Assembly (NCBI RefSeq): GCF_017876625.1
Contig: NZ_JAGIOH010000001.1
Span: 7,089,501-7,153,500, forward strand
Reading direction: 5' to 3'
DNA: 64,000 bases
From: Streptomyces syringium
GTDB taxonomy: Bacteria; Actinomycetota; Actinomycetes; Streptomycetales; Streptomycetaceae
Made by a program: the position numbers and the translations under genes. Every line of letters begins with the position of its first letter. Within the stretch, counting starts at the first letter, position 1. This document shows positions 24,571 through 32,902 of the stretch, one piece after another. A model generated the notes under the pieces. That model had not been told where the DNA came from. It did not search any database and saw only the letters and a list, made by a program, of their open reading frames with translations.

Positions 24571-27113
24571 CGTCGGCCCCTCCTCCCGCACCGCCCGACG
24601 ACCCCGCCGAGGCGCCCGTCACCGGCGACAGCCGGCACCCGTGGCGCACCACCCTCGACCGGCTCCTCGCCCCCGTCCGGCACGCCCCCTTCACCCTCGC
24701 CTTCCTCGCGGTCCTGTGGATCGTCGGCGCCGTCACCGGCAGCCTCGGCAGCGGCCCCGGCCGACACCGCATGGAACGCTTCGGGGCCGGGCTGCCCTCC
24801 CTCGCCGAGGGCCGGTGGTGGACCCCGGCCACGTCGCTGCTGTGGTGCCCCGGCCTCGCCGGGTACATCGGCGCGACCCTCCTCGTCCTGGTGCTCCTCA
24901 CGCCCGCCGAACGCCGCCTCGGCGTCGCCCGCACCGCCGCGATCCTGCTCGGCGGCCAGATCGCGGGCACCCTGCTCGCCCTCGGCATCGTCAAACTCGG
25001 CTCGCTGGCGGGCGAACAGTGGCTGGACAGCCTCTCCGGGGACCTCGCGGTCACCCCGACCGTCGGCGCGCTCGCCGTCGGCGCGGTCCTCAGCTACCGG
25101 CTCACCGCGCTGTGGCGGCGCCGGGTACGGCTCGGCATCGGCGCGTTCGCGCTCGTGATGGCCCTGTACGTGGGGCATCTGCAGGGCGTCATGCGGTTCG
25201 GCGGGGTCGTCGTGGGCCTCGCCGCCGGTGCCGCGCTCTACCACCGCTCCGGCCGGGTGCGGCTGCGGCGCTCCTCGCACACCGAGGCCCGGGTGCTGGT
25301 CGCGCTCGTCGTGGCCGCCTCCGCGATCGGACCGATGATCGCCATCCTCTACCGCGACGCGTACGGCCCCTTCAACTCCTTCGACAACCTCTACGTCTCC
25401 ATCCAGCCCACCGCCGAGGAGGTCGCGGAGGCCTGCGCCACCTCCGCCCGCGACTGCCACTCCGAGCACGCGATCCAGGACTTCTACCACTCGCCGTCCG
25501 TCGTCATGGCCGCGCTGGTGCCCCTGCTGCTGCTCGTCCTCGCGGAGGGGCTGCGCCGCGGGCTGCGCCTGGCCTGGGGCCTCGCCGTGCTGGTGCACCT
25601 CGCCTGGATCGCGCTGCTCGGCTATCTGCTGAACGACTTCCTCGCCGACCCCCGGGCCTACGGCGCGGTGCCCGCCGACCACGCGGGCTACGTCCAGTCC
25701 TTCGTCGAACAGATGCTGCTGCCGGTCCTGGTCCTCCTCCTGCTCGTCCTCACCCGCGACCGGTTCGACCTGCGGCTGCCGCGCACCGCGACCGCCAAGC
25801 TGTCGGCGGTCGTCGGGGCCGCGTTCGTGCTGGTCTGCGCCGCCTACGTGGGCATCGGACACGCCGTGCGCGACCAGTACGACCCGGACGCCACCCCGGG
25901 GCTGCTCTTCGGCGGGCTGGTGTCGGTGTTCCTGCCGCCCGCCTTCCTCGACGAGTTCACCGACTCGCCGATCCCGGTCGGCGGCATGGCGAAGGCGCTC
26001 TACCAGTACTGCGGGCTCGTCTTCTGGGCGGTCGCCCTGGTCGCGCTGTTCTTCACCTTCCGCCGCCCCCGGCTGCACACCGACGCGGACGCGGCCGTAC
26101 GGGCCCGGGAACTCCTCACCGCGCACGGCGGCTCCAACCTCTCCTACCTCACCACCTGGGACGGCAACTACTACTGGTTCGACGAGAGCGGCCGGGCCGC
26201 CGTCGCCTACCGGGTGATCTCCACGGTGGCGCTGACGACCGGCGACCCGTTCGGCGACCCGGGGGCCCGCGAGGCCGCCGTCGCCGGTTTCTCCCGGTAC
26301 TGCGACGAGCGCGGCTGGACGCCCTGCTTCTACAGCGTGGGGTCCGAGACCCTCCGGTCCGCCGAGCGGCTGGGCTGGCGGTCGGTGCAGGTGGCCGAGG
26401 ACACCGTGGTGCCGCTGCCCGACCTGGCCTTCACCGGAAAGAAATGGCAGGACGTCCGTACCGCCCTGAACAAGGCCAAGAAGGAGGGCATCACCGCGGA
26501 ATGGTGGTCCTACCCCGAGGCCCCGGTCGCCCTCACCGACCAGGTGCGGTCGATCTCCGAGGAGTGGGTCGCCGACAAGGGACTGCCGGAGATGGGCTTC
26601 ACCCTGGGCGGCCTCGACGAACTCGACGACCCCGCGGTGCGCTGTCTGCTCGCCGTGGACGGCGACCGCACGGTGCACGGCATCACCAGCTGGATGCCGG
26701 TGTACGGCGACGGCAGGCCCGTGGGCTGGACACTGGACTTCATGCGGCGCAGGGCCGGCGGATTCCGCGGCTCGATGGAGTTCCTGATCGCCTCGGCGGC
26801 CCTCGGCTTCAAGGAGGAGGGCGCCGCGTTCCTCAGCCTCTCCGGCGCCCCGCTGGCCCGCACGGCCAGCGCCCAGCCCGCCGCCGCGCTGCAACGCGTC
26901 CTCGACTACGGGGGAAAGGTCCTCGAACCGGTCTACGGCTTCCGGTCCCTGCTGAACTTCAAGGCGAAATTCCAGCCCCAGTACCGGCCCATGTACATGG
27001 CCTACCCGGACCCGGCCTTCCTGCCCGCCATCACCCGGGCGATCTCCAAGGCGTATCTGCCGCACATGACACCGGCCCAGGGCATGCGGCTGATGCGACA
27101 GTTCTCGACCTAG
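24567..27113 (+). CDS. MprF-like aminoacyl-lipid synthase with DUF2156 domain
   Basis: An 848-residue protein. The N-terminal 200 residues look rhomboid-like (GRWWTPATSLLWCPGLAGYIGATLL, then several TM helices). More TM segments run to about residue 500. The C-terminal 330 residues are the GNAT-like transferase fold (DUF2156): TTWDGNYYWFDESGRAAVAYRV, GDPFGDPGAREAAVAGF, KKWQDVRTALNKAKKEG and FRGSMEFLIASAALGFKEEG. MprF proteins move an amino acid from aminoacyl-tRNA to phosphatidylglycerol (or diacylglycerol) and flip it, lowering surface charge. It is translationally coupled to the esterase upstream. Which amino acid is used cannot be told. Confidence 0.87.
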   Translation: MTSAPPPAPPDDPAEAPVTGDSRHPWRTTLDRLLAPVRHAPFTLAFLAVLWIVGAVTGSLGSGPGRHRMERFGAGLPSLAEGRWWTPATSLLWCPGLAGYIGATLLVLVLLTPAERRLGVARTAAILLGGQIAGTLLALGIVKLGSLAGEQWLDSLSGDLAVTPTVGALAVGAVLSYRLTALWRRRVRLGIGAFALVMALYVGHLQGVMRFGGVVVGLAAGAALYHRSGRVRLRRSSHTEARVLVALVVAASAIGPMIAILYRDAYGPFNSFDNLYVSIQPTAEEVAEACATSARDCHSEHAIQDFYHSPSVVMAALVPLLLLVLAEGLRRGLRLAWGLAVLVHLAWIALLGYLLNDFLADPRAYGAVPADHAGYVQSFVEQMLLPVLVLLLLVLTRDRFDLRLPRTATAKLSAVVGAAFVLVCAAYVGIGHAVRDQYDPDATPGLLFGGLVSVFLPPAFLDEFTDSPIPVGGMAKALYQYCGLVFWAVALVALFFTFRRPRLHTDADAAVRARELLTAHGGSNLSYLTTWDGNYYWFDESGRAAVAYRVISTVALTTGDPFGDPGAREAAVAGFSRYCDERGWTPCFYSVGSETLRSAERLGWRSVQVAEDTVVPLPDLAFTGKKWQDVRTALNKAKKEGITAEWWSYPEAPVALTDQVRSISEEWVADKGLPEMGFTLGGLDELDDPAVRCLLAVDGDRTVHGITSWMPVYGDGRPVGWTLDFMRRRAGGFRGSMEFLIASAALGFKEEGAAFLSLSGAPLARTASAQPAAALQRVLDYGGKVLEPVYGFRSLLNFKAKFQPQYRPMYMAYPDPAFLPAITRAISKAYLPHMTPAQGMRLMRQFST

Positions 27114-27152
27114 CGCGTGCCCCGGCCGGCCGAGGGCGGAGTCACTTGCCCG

Positions 27153-27884
27153 TCATTTGCCGCGGTGACCGTCGCAGGACGCCAGGAACCGGTCCTCGTA
27201 GGCCGCCGCCAGATCGGTCAGCGCCCGGCCGCAGTCGCCCGTGTACGACGGGCCGTGCATCAAACCCATCGTCGCCGGCCGCAGCCCGGCCAGCCGGCGC
27301 ATGGTCGGGGCGGTGTCGGCCGTCAGGCACGTCGACCGGAAGACGTCCTCGGCCGCCAGGGCGGGGCCGACGAGATCGCTCTCCGTCAGGGGCGGGGCGT
27401 CACCGATCCGCGTGAAGAGGTCACCGCACAGGAGCGTGCCGGTCGTCTCCTCGTAGAGCAGCCCGGCGTCCCAGCCGTGCGGCATGTGCGGGGTCTCCAG
27501 GCGGCGCACCCGCTTTCCGCCGAGGTCGAGCACCTCCTCGTCCTCCAACGGGCGCGGCTGACGGTCGGCCATGTCGTTCACCGACACCAGGCACCCCATC
27601 GTGCCGTGCGCGACCTGGGCCCGGGGAGCCGCCTGGAGCCAGGAGTTCAGCGAGCCGCACTCGTCGGCCTCGACATGGCCGAAGGTGATCCAGCGGAGGT
27701 TCTCCACCGGGGTCACCCGGGCCACGGCCTCCGACACCAGGGGGAACAGCGCCCGCAGCCCGCAGTGGAACAGCAGCGGCTCCTCGGCGTCGACGAGGAA
27801 CTGGTTGAACATGAAGTCCGCGTCGCTGATGTAGGTGGACAGCCGGTAGATGTCCGGCGCGATCTCCGTGACCTGCGTTTCCAT
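27153..27884 (-). CDS. MBL-fold protein (FprA-like ODP domain)
   Basis: A 243-residue metallo-beta-lactamase fold lacking a flavodoxin domain. The di-iron type signature is HVEADECGSLNSWL (H-x-E-x-D replacing HxHxDH), with His in THMPHGWDAGLLYEE-like region (TPHMPHGWD), Asp in LLCGDLFTRIGD and His in GLMHGPSYTG. This set is typical of the oxygen-reducing diiron domain of flavodiiron proteins, so an oxidoreductase or sensor role is more likely than hydrolysis. No redox partner gene is adjacent. It is divergent from the P450, with a 309-base gap. Confidence 0.83.
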   Translation of the reverse strand: METQVTEIAPDIYRLSTYISDADFMFNQFLVDAEEPLLFHCGLRALFPLVSEAVARVTPVENLRWITFGHVEADECGSLNSWLQAAPRAQVAHGTMGCLVSVNDMADRQPRPLEDEEVLDLGGKRVRRLETPHMPHGWDAGLLYEETTGTLLCGDLFTRIGDAPPLTESDLVGPALAAEDVFRSTCLTADTAPTMRRLAGLRPATMGLMHGPSYTGDCGRALTDLAAAYEDRFLASCDGHRGK

Positions 27885-27900
27885 CGGCCCAGTCTGGCCG

Positions 27901-27914
27901 CGGCCGATCGGCCG
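27901..27914. promoter_or_regulatory. 14-bp palindrome in the MBL/P450 divergent region
   Basis: CGGCCGATCGGCCG is a perfect palindrome 17 bases upstream of the MBL start codon, a good position for a repressor site or leader hairpin. The rest of the 27885-28193 gap shows no other clear element except GGAGG before the P450 start. The palindrome is GC-rich and could be chance in this genome. Confidence 0.3.
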
Positions 27915-28193
27915 AAGGGGGCGGCCCGCCGTCGGCCGCGCCGGAGCCCGCGGACCGATTCCCCCGAACGGGTCAACCCTGTCGGCCTCGGGCCGACCCC
28001 GGCCGAGGCTGCCTCATCGTCCAGGGGGCCGTCGCCAGCCGTCGCCAGCCCTCGCCACCGAAGTGACCGGCGGGGCATTCGCCTGAACGGGGTCGACGAT
28101 GCGCGTGCCCCGCGGCCGGTGGCCCCGTCGGCGGTAGCGTGACGCGCGACCGGCCTGGCGGCGGGCCAGGCGGCCATCGAGGCGGAGGCGACT

Positions 28194-29396
28194 GTGACGA
28201 TCGGTGAAACCCCGCAAATGTACGAGGTCCCCGACCTGCCCGCGCTGGACTTCGACCCCTTCCTCAAGGAGGCGCTGCAGGCCCCTCCCGTCCGGATCCG
28301 GCTGCCGCACGGCAAAGGCGACTGCTGGCTGATGACCCGGTACGCCGACGTCAAGTTCGTCGCCTCGGACGCGCGGTTCAGCCGGGACATCCTCGGCAGG
28401 TCCGTGCCCAAGATGACCAAGCACTTCATCCCGCTCGACCGTGCCGTCAGCTTCGTGGACCCGCCCGACCACGCCCGCGTGCGCGCGGTGGTCGCCCCCG
28501 CGTTCACCCAGCGCAGCATGGAACGGCTGCGGCCCCGCGCCCAGGCCGTGCTCGACGGCCTGATCGACGATCTGCTGGCGGCCGGACAGCCCGCCGATCT
28601 CATCCGGTACGTCACCTCGCCGTTCCCCCTGGAGATGGTCAGCGAGCTGATGGGCGTCCCCGCCGGGGACCGGCCGCAGATCCGCGACTGGGCGCAGACC
28701 CTGCTGACGAGGGCGTCCGACGAGGGGGCGGCCGAGCGGGCCAAGGACGTCAAGCAGGCCGCCCACGACTACTTCCGCCAGCTGGCCGCGGAACGCCGCG
28801 CCGCACCCCGGGACGACCTGATGAGCACGATGGTGGCCGCCGTCGACGCGGGCCGGATCGACGAGGAGGAGCTGCTGGCCCTCGCCACCCTCATGGGCCT
28901 CAACGGCTGGCACGCGGTGCGCAACAACACCTCGAACATGGTCTACGCCCTGCTCACCCAGGACGGGCTGCTGGACCGGCTGCGGTCCGAGCCGGAGGTG
29001 GTGCCGAAGGCCGTCGACGAGCTGCTGCGCTGGATCCCGCACAAGCACGGCGTCGGGCAGCCGCGCATCGCCACCGTGGACATCGAGGTCGGCGGAGCCC
29101 GGATCGCCGCCGGTGACATCGTCTACGTCTCCTACGTCGCCGCCAACTGGGACGAGGAGGTCTACCCCGAGCCCGGCCGGATCGACTTCGAGCGCCAGGG
29201 GCCGCCGCACGTCGCCTTCGGGCACGGCCCGCACTTCTGCGTGGGCCCCCTGCTGGCCCGCATGGAATCGGAGGTCCTGCTGGCCACCCTGGCCGACCGG
29301 CTCCCCGGGCTGCGGCTCGCGATTCCGGCCGACCGGGTGCGGTGGCAGACCGAGGTGCTGATCCGGGGCCCGGTCGACCTGCCGGTCGCGTGGTGA
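28194..29396 (+). CDS. cytochrome P450 with unusual I helix
   Basis: A 400-residue soluble bacterial P450. The haem loop FGHGPHFCVG is intact with its Cys ligand, the K-helix ELLR (E-x-x-R) is present, and the C-helix region FVDPPDHARVRAVVAPAF is normal. In the I helix the usual A-G-x-[D/E]-T is replaced by NGWHA (residues about 241-245), so both the acid and the threonine that normally assist O2 activation are missing. Biosynthetic P450s with such changes often use substrate-assisted proton delivery or do coupling chemistry. GGAGG precedes the GTG. No ferredoxin gene is adjacent; it is a single gene followed by a terminator. The substrate is unknown. Confidence 0.9.
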   Translation: MTIGETPQMYEVPDLPALDFDPFLKEALQAPPVRIRLPHGKGDCWLMTRYADVKFVASDARFSRDILGRSVPKMTKHFIPLDRAVSFVDPPDHARVRAVVAPAFTQRSMERLRPRAQAVLDGLIDDLLAAGQPADLIRYVTSPFPLEMVSELMGVPAGDRPQIRDWAQTLLTRASDEGAAERAKDVKQAAHDYFRQLAAERRAAPRDDLMSTMVAAVDAGRIDEEELLALATLMGLNGWHAVRNNTSNMVYALLTQDGLLDRLRSEPEVVPKAVDELLRWIPHKHGVGQPRIATVDIEVGGARIAAGDIVYVSYVAANWDEEVYPEPGRIDFERQGPPHVAFGHGPHFCVGPLLARMESEVLLATLADRLPGLRLAIPADRVRWQTEVLIRGPVDLPVAW

Positions 29397-29447
29397 TCAT
29401 CCGCCCGGTGGGCATCGCCCGGTGAGCATGCGAACGACACGATGTCG

Positions 29448-29475
29448 TCCCCGCGGGGCATTCACCCCGCGGGGA
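29448..29475 (+). terminator. terminator after the P450 gene
   Basis: A perfect 11-bp inverted repeat TCCCCGCGGGG/CCCCGCGGGGA with a six-base loop lies between the P450 stop and the S4-domain gene. Confidence 0.7.
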
Positions 29476-29496
29476 GGGCTTGCATAAGGTGGGGGC

Positions 29497-29871
29497 ATGG
29501 CTTCCGACGAGCAGTCCGTACGGGTCGACAGCTGGATCTGGTCCGTGCGGCTCACGAAGACCCGTTCGCTGGCGGGCACCGCCTGCCGCGCCGGTCACGT
29601 GCGCGTCAACGGCGAGCGCGTCAAGCCCGCCCACGCGGTGCGCTGCGGCGACGAGGTCCGGCTGCGCGTGGGCGGCCGGGACCGGATCGTCGTGGTCTCG
29701 CGCGTCGTGAAGAAGCGGGTCGGCGCCGCGGTCGCCGCCGAGGCCTACGTCGACAACAGCCCGCCGGCCCCGCCGCGCGAGGAGATCGCCCAGGTCGCGC
29801 ACCGTGACCGGGGCGCCGGCCGCCCGACCAAGCGCGACCGCCGCGACCTGGAGCGCCTGCGCAACGGCTGA
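29497..29871 (+). CDS. S4-domain RNA-binding protein (Hsp15-like)
   Basis: A 124-residue protein. The S4 fold is clear at the N terminus: VRVDSWIWSVRLTKTRSLA, then ACRAGHVRVNGERVKPAHAV and GDEVRL. The C-terminal tail is basic (GRPTKRDRRDLERLRNG). Hsp15-type proteins bind stalled 50S subunits carrying nascent chains; Streptomyces members are of the same length, but their role is less studied. GGTGGGGG precedes the ATG. It is flanked by a terminator upstream and the leader-peptide gene downstream. Confidence 0.88.
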   Translation: MASDEQSVRVDSWIWSVRLTKTRSLAGTACRAGHVRVNGERVKPAHAVRCGDEVRLRVGGRDRIVVVSRVVKKRVGAAVAAEAYVDNSPPAPPREEIAQVAHRDRGAGRPTKRDRRDLERLRNG

Positions 29872-29949
29872 GCGCCCGGCGGAGCACGGGCGGCAGGGCC
29901 CGGCCCGCCCCCGGACCGGGCTCGAAAAACGGTTCGGCGCCCGGTCGTA

Positions 29950-29955
29950 TACGCT
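29950..29955 (+). promoter_or_regulatory. -10-like element for the leader peptide gene
   Basis: TACGCT fits the Streptomyces -10 pattern TAnnnT and lies seven bases before the GTG at 29962, so the transcript would begin at or next to the start codon and be leaderless. No convincing -35 hexamer is visible at the standard spacing. Confidence 0.4.
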
Positions 29956-29961
29956 GGGCGT

Positions 29962-30036
29962 GTGATTCCGCTCGTCAAGCGCCGCCACGTGGACCTCGTC
30001 CGTGTTACGAGCATGTCCTGTCGCCACTACGGCTGA
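29962..30036 (+). CDS. 24-residue leader peptide (RHVDL type)
   Basis: The GTG-started mini-gene encodes IPLVKRRHVDLVRVTSM after the start and ends SCRHYG. It matches the family of tiny actinobacterial leader peptides with an R-H-V-D-L core and a late Cys codon, usually found before sulfur-assimilation or cysteine genes, where ribosome progress over the Cys codon is thought to report cysteine supply. There is no ribosome site and a -10-like box is only seven bases upstream, so it is probably translated from a leaderless RNA. The next gene is an IPNS-like oxygenase 167 bases downstream, an unusual target. The 30037-30203 gap is rich in T and C and has no clear hairpin. Confidence 0.65.
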   Translation: MIPLVKRRHVDLVRVTSMSCRHYG

Positions 30037-30203
30037 CCATCACCTGACCGTGCCCCGCTCTCCGGGCAGTGGTCCCCCTTTTTCTTTCTTCTGCCTTTCC
30101 TAGCCGCTTCCCGGCCCCGCTCCCTCCGCATACCCTGCGGCGCTTCGCGGGCCGTCCGGCCACCGCCGGGCGTGACCGGGCCCTCACGCTGTGGATAAAT
30201 TTC

Positions 30204-31220
30204 ATGATCAACGAGCTTCCCGTCATCGACCTCTCCGCCGCCTCGGCAGGCCCCGACGCCCGGGCGCGCTTCCATGACGCGCTGCACACCGCCGCCCGTG
30301 ACGTGGGCTTCTTCCATCTGACCGGCCACGGCATCACCGAGGCCGAGACCGCTGAGCTGATGCGCACCCTGCGTGCCTTCTTCGCCCTGCCCGAAGCCGA
30401 GCGGCTCGCCATCAGCAACCTCAACTCGCCCCATTTCCGTGGCTACACCCGCATAGGCGACGAGCGGACCGGCGGCAGCCGCGACTGGCGGGACCAGATC
30501 GACATCGGCGCCGAACGCGCGCCGCGCGTGCCCGGCCCGGACGAGCCCGGCTACTGGTGGCTGGAGGGCCCCAACCAGTGGCCCGCCGCCCTGCCCGAGC
30601 TGCGCACCGCCGCCCTGAACTGGGTCGACCGGCTGAGCTCGGTGGCCCAGCGGCTGCTGCACGAACTGCTCGCCGCGATCGGCGCCCCGCCGGACTTCTA
30701 CGACGAGGCCTTCGCCGACCGCCCCCACCTGCACCTCAAGCTCGTCCGCTACCCCGGCAGCGCCCCCGACGGCGCCGCGCAGGGGGTCGGCGCGCACAAG
30801 GACTACGGCTTCCTGACGCTGCTGCTCCAGGACACGGTCGGCGGACTGCAGGTGGAGGGCCCCGACGGTGCGTTCATCGACGTGCCGCCGATGCCCGGCG
30901 CCTTCGTGGTCAACCTCGGTGAACTGCTGGAAGTCGCCACCAACGGCTATCTCAAGGCCACCAACCACCGGGTCGTCTCCCCGCCCGGGAACCGGGAGCG
31001 CTACTCCGTCCCGTTCTTCTACAACCCGCGGCTGGACGCCCGGATCGAGCCGGTGCCCTTCCCGCACGCCCACCGGGCCCCCGGCGTCACCCAGGACTCG
31101 GCCAACCCGCTGTTCGCCGAGTACGGCCGTAACGAGATCAAGGGCTGGCTCCGGGCGCACCCGGCCGTCGCCCGCCGCCACCACGCCGGGCTGCTGGACG
31201 CTCCCGTACCGGTGAGCTGA
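30204..31220 (+). CDS. isopenicillin N synthase-like 2OG-Fe(II) oxygenase
   Basis: A 338-residue protein of the IPNS/plant-type dioxygenase family. The N-terminal DIOX_N domain begins ELPVIDLSAA and includes GFFHLTGHGI; the iron domain has GAHKDYGFLTLL (His-x-Asp), ATNHRVVSPP (distal His) and ERYSVPFFYNP (Arg-x-Ser for 2-oxoglutarate). The presence of Arg-x-Ser suggests a 2OG-dependent enzyme. ATG 30204 fits the domain start, although no strong ribosome site precedes it; the frame is open to 30069. It lies downstream of the leader peptide, which may control it. The substrate is unknown. Confidence 0.88.
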   Translation: MINELPVIDLSAASAGPDARARFHDALHTAARDVGFFHLTGHGITEAETAELMRTLRAFFALPEAERLAISNLNSPHFRGYTRIGDERTGGSRDWRDQIDIGAERAPRVPGPDEPGYWWLEGPNQWPAALPELRTAALNWVDRLSSVAQRLLHELLAAIGAPPDFYDEAFADRPHLHLKLVRYPGSAPDGAAQGVGAHKDYGFLTLLLQDTVGGLQVEGPDGAFIDVPPMPGAFVVNLGELLEVATNGYLKATNHRVVSPPGNRERYSVPFFYNPRLDARIEPVPFPHAHRAPGVTQDSANPLFAEYGRNEIKGWLRAHPAVARRHHAGLLDAPVPVS

Positions 31221-31247
31221 CCCGCGACGCCCCTCGGCCGATCACGA

Positions 31248-31306
31248 ATCGCGCCCTTCACCGGCTTCGCCCATCATGCGAAGGGAAGCCGGTGAAAGGG
31301 CGCGAT
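31248..31306 (+). promoter_or_regulatory. long inverted repeat overlapping the MFS start region
   Basis: The arms ATCGCGCCCTTCACCGGCTT and AAGCCGGTGAAAGGGCGCGAT (one bulged base) form a stem of about 20 bp, extended near the loop by TCGC/GCGA. An alternative ATG (31276) sits in the loop, and the likely ribosome site GAAAGGG lies in the right arm just before ATG 31312. It may terminate the upstream oxygenase transcript, hide the ribosome site of the exporter, or be an operator. Confidence 0.55.
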
Positions 31307-31311
31307 GTGCC

Positions 31312-32868
31312 ATGGAGCGAGCCTCTCCTGCCGATGTCCCCGAGGGCGCGGCGGCGGACCACCGCGCGGTCCCCGACCCCGGCCGCTGGGCGATGCTCGC
31401 GGTGCTCTGCGCCAGCCTTCTGCTGGTCGCCATGGACGCCACCATCCTCAACGTCGCGCTGCCCTCGCTCATCGACGATCTCCAGCCGGGTGCGCTGGAG
31501 CAGCTGTGGATCATCGACATCTACGGTCTCGTACTCGGTGGCCTGCTGGTCACCAGCGGCGCGGTGAGTGACCGGTACGGCCGTAAGCGGCTCTTCCTGA
31601 CCGGTTTCGTCCTCTTCGGCCTGGCGTCCGTCGTCGCGGCCACCGCGGGCAGCTCCGCCCAGCTGATCGCCGGCCGGGTGCTGCTCGGGCTCGGCGGCGC
31701 CATGGTGATGCCGTCGACGCTGTCCCTGATCCGCAACATCTTCACCGACGCCCACGAGCGGGCGCTCGCCATCGGCGTCTGGGCCGCCGTCGCGGGCGCC
31801 GGGGCGTGCGTGGGACCGCTCGTCGGCGGGGTGCTCGTCGAGCACTTCGGCTGGTCGGCCGCGTTCTGGGTGAACCTCCCGGTCGTCGTCGTCACGGTCG
31901 TCGCCGGACTGCGGCTGCTGCCGGAGTACCGCAGCCCCCAGCCCGGCGGGCTCGACTGGCCGGGCGCCCTGCTCTCCATCGTCGGCATCGTGTCCCTGGC
32001 CTGGGGCATCAAGCACGTCGCCAAGGGCAGTCTGCTGCCCGGGGACGTGGGCACGCTCGCCCTCGGGGTACTGCTGCTGGCGCTGTTCGCGCGACGCCAA
32101 CTCCGCTCCGACGACCCGCTGCTGGACGTACGCCTCTTCAAGCGCCGTCCTTTCCTGGCCGCCGCGCTGGCCACCCTGCTCGCCATGCTGGCCATCGGTG
32201 CCGCGCTGTTCCTCATCTCGCTGTGGCTGCAGTACGTCCACGGCTACTCGCCCTCCCAGGCCGGTCTGCGGACCCTGCCCGCGGCCGCCGCCATGCTGGC
32301 CGGTTCGCTGTCGACCCCCTGGCTGATGCACCACGTCGGGGTCCGTTCCGTCATGGCCCTCGGACTCGGCGCCCTCGCCGCGGGTTTCCTGCTGCTGGCG
32401 CTGTCCCCGGTCCCCACCGCATACCCGGCCGTCGCGGTGGTGCTGGCCGCGCTCGGCCTCGGCGACGGGCTGGCGATCACCGCCTCGGCAGCCGTGCTGG
32501 TCTCGTCCGTACCGGCGGAACGCGCCGGGCAGGCGGGCGCCGTCTCGGAGACCGCCTACGAACTCGGCGTCGGCCTCGGCGTGGCCCTGCTCGGCAGCAT
32601 CCACGGCGCCGTCTACTACCAGCACATGACCGGACTGCCCCTGGACGGCGCCGACGCGGAGCGGGCACGGGATTCGGTCGGCGGTGCCACGGAGGTCGCC
32701 GAGGAGGCCGGCGGCACGACCGGGCGACAGGTGCTCGAAGCCGCCCGGGACGCCTTCGACGACGCGCTCACCACGACGGCGTACGCATCGGCGGCGATCG
32801 TCGTCGCGGTGGCCCTGCTCGCGGTGTGGCTGGTGCCCCGCGGTTTCAGAACGACGAGCAGCCACTGA
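31312..32868 (+). CDS. DHA2-family MFS exporter (14 TM)
   Basis: A 518-residue drug:H+ antiporter of the EmrB/QacA group. Motif A is visible as GAVSDRYGRKRLFLTG, motif C-like Gly/Pro pattern as AVAGAGACVGPLVGGVL, and the first helix carries the DHA2 Asp (LLVAMDATILNVALPSL). About 14 transmembrane segments are present; the C-terminal ARDAFDDALTTTAYASA lead into the last helix is also typical. I prefer ATG 31312 (GAAAGGG upstream); ATG 31276 would add 12 residues. It follows the IPNS-like gene on the same strand and may export its product, though the hairpin between them argues for separate control. Confidence 0.9.
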   Translation: MERASPADVPEGAAADHRAVPDPGRWAMLAVLCASLLLVAMDATILNVALPSLIDDLQPGALEQLWIIDIYGLVLGGLLVTSGAVSDRYGRKRLFLTGFVLFGLASVVAATAGSSAQLIAGRVLLGLGGAMVMPSTLSLIRNIFTDAHERALAIGVWAAVAGAGACVGPLVGGVLVEHFGWSAAFWVNLPVVVVTVVAGLRLLPEYRSPQPGGLDWPGALLSIVGIVSLAWGIKHVAKGSLLPGDVGTLALGVLLLALFARRQLRSDDPLLDVRLFKRRPFLAAALATLLAMLAIGAALFLISLWLQYVHGYSPSQAGLRTLPAAAAMLAGSLSTPWLMHHVGVRSVMALGLGALAAGFLLLALSPVPTAYPAVAVVLAALGLGDGLAITASAAVLVSSVPAERAGQAGAVSETAYELGVGLGVALLGSIHGAVYYQHMTGLPLDGADAERARDSVGGATEVAEEAGGTTGRQVLEAARDAFDDALTTTAYASAAIVVAVALLAVWLVPRGFRTTSSH

Positions 32869-32902
32869 GGAATTGACGCGGTAGTTGCTCGCCCGCCCGC
32901 GT

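Noticed and set aside
24435..27065. Minus-strand open frame of 876 codons opposite the MprF-like gene
   Set aside because: It is Gly/Val/Glu-rich shadow sequence; the plus strand encodes clear TM helices and a DUF2156 domain.
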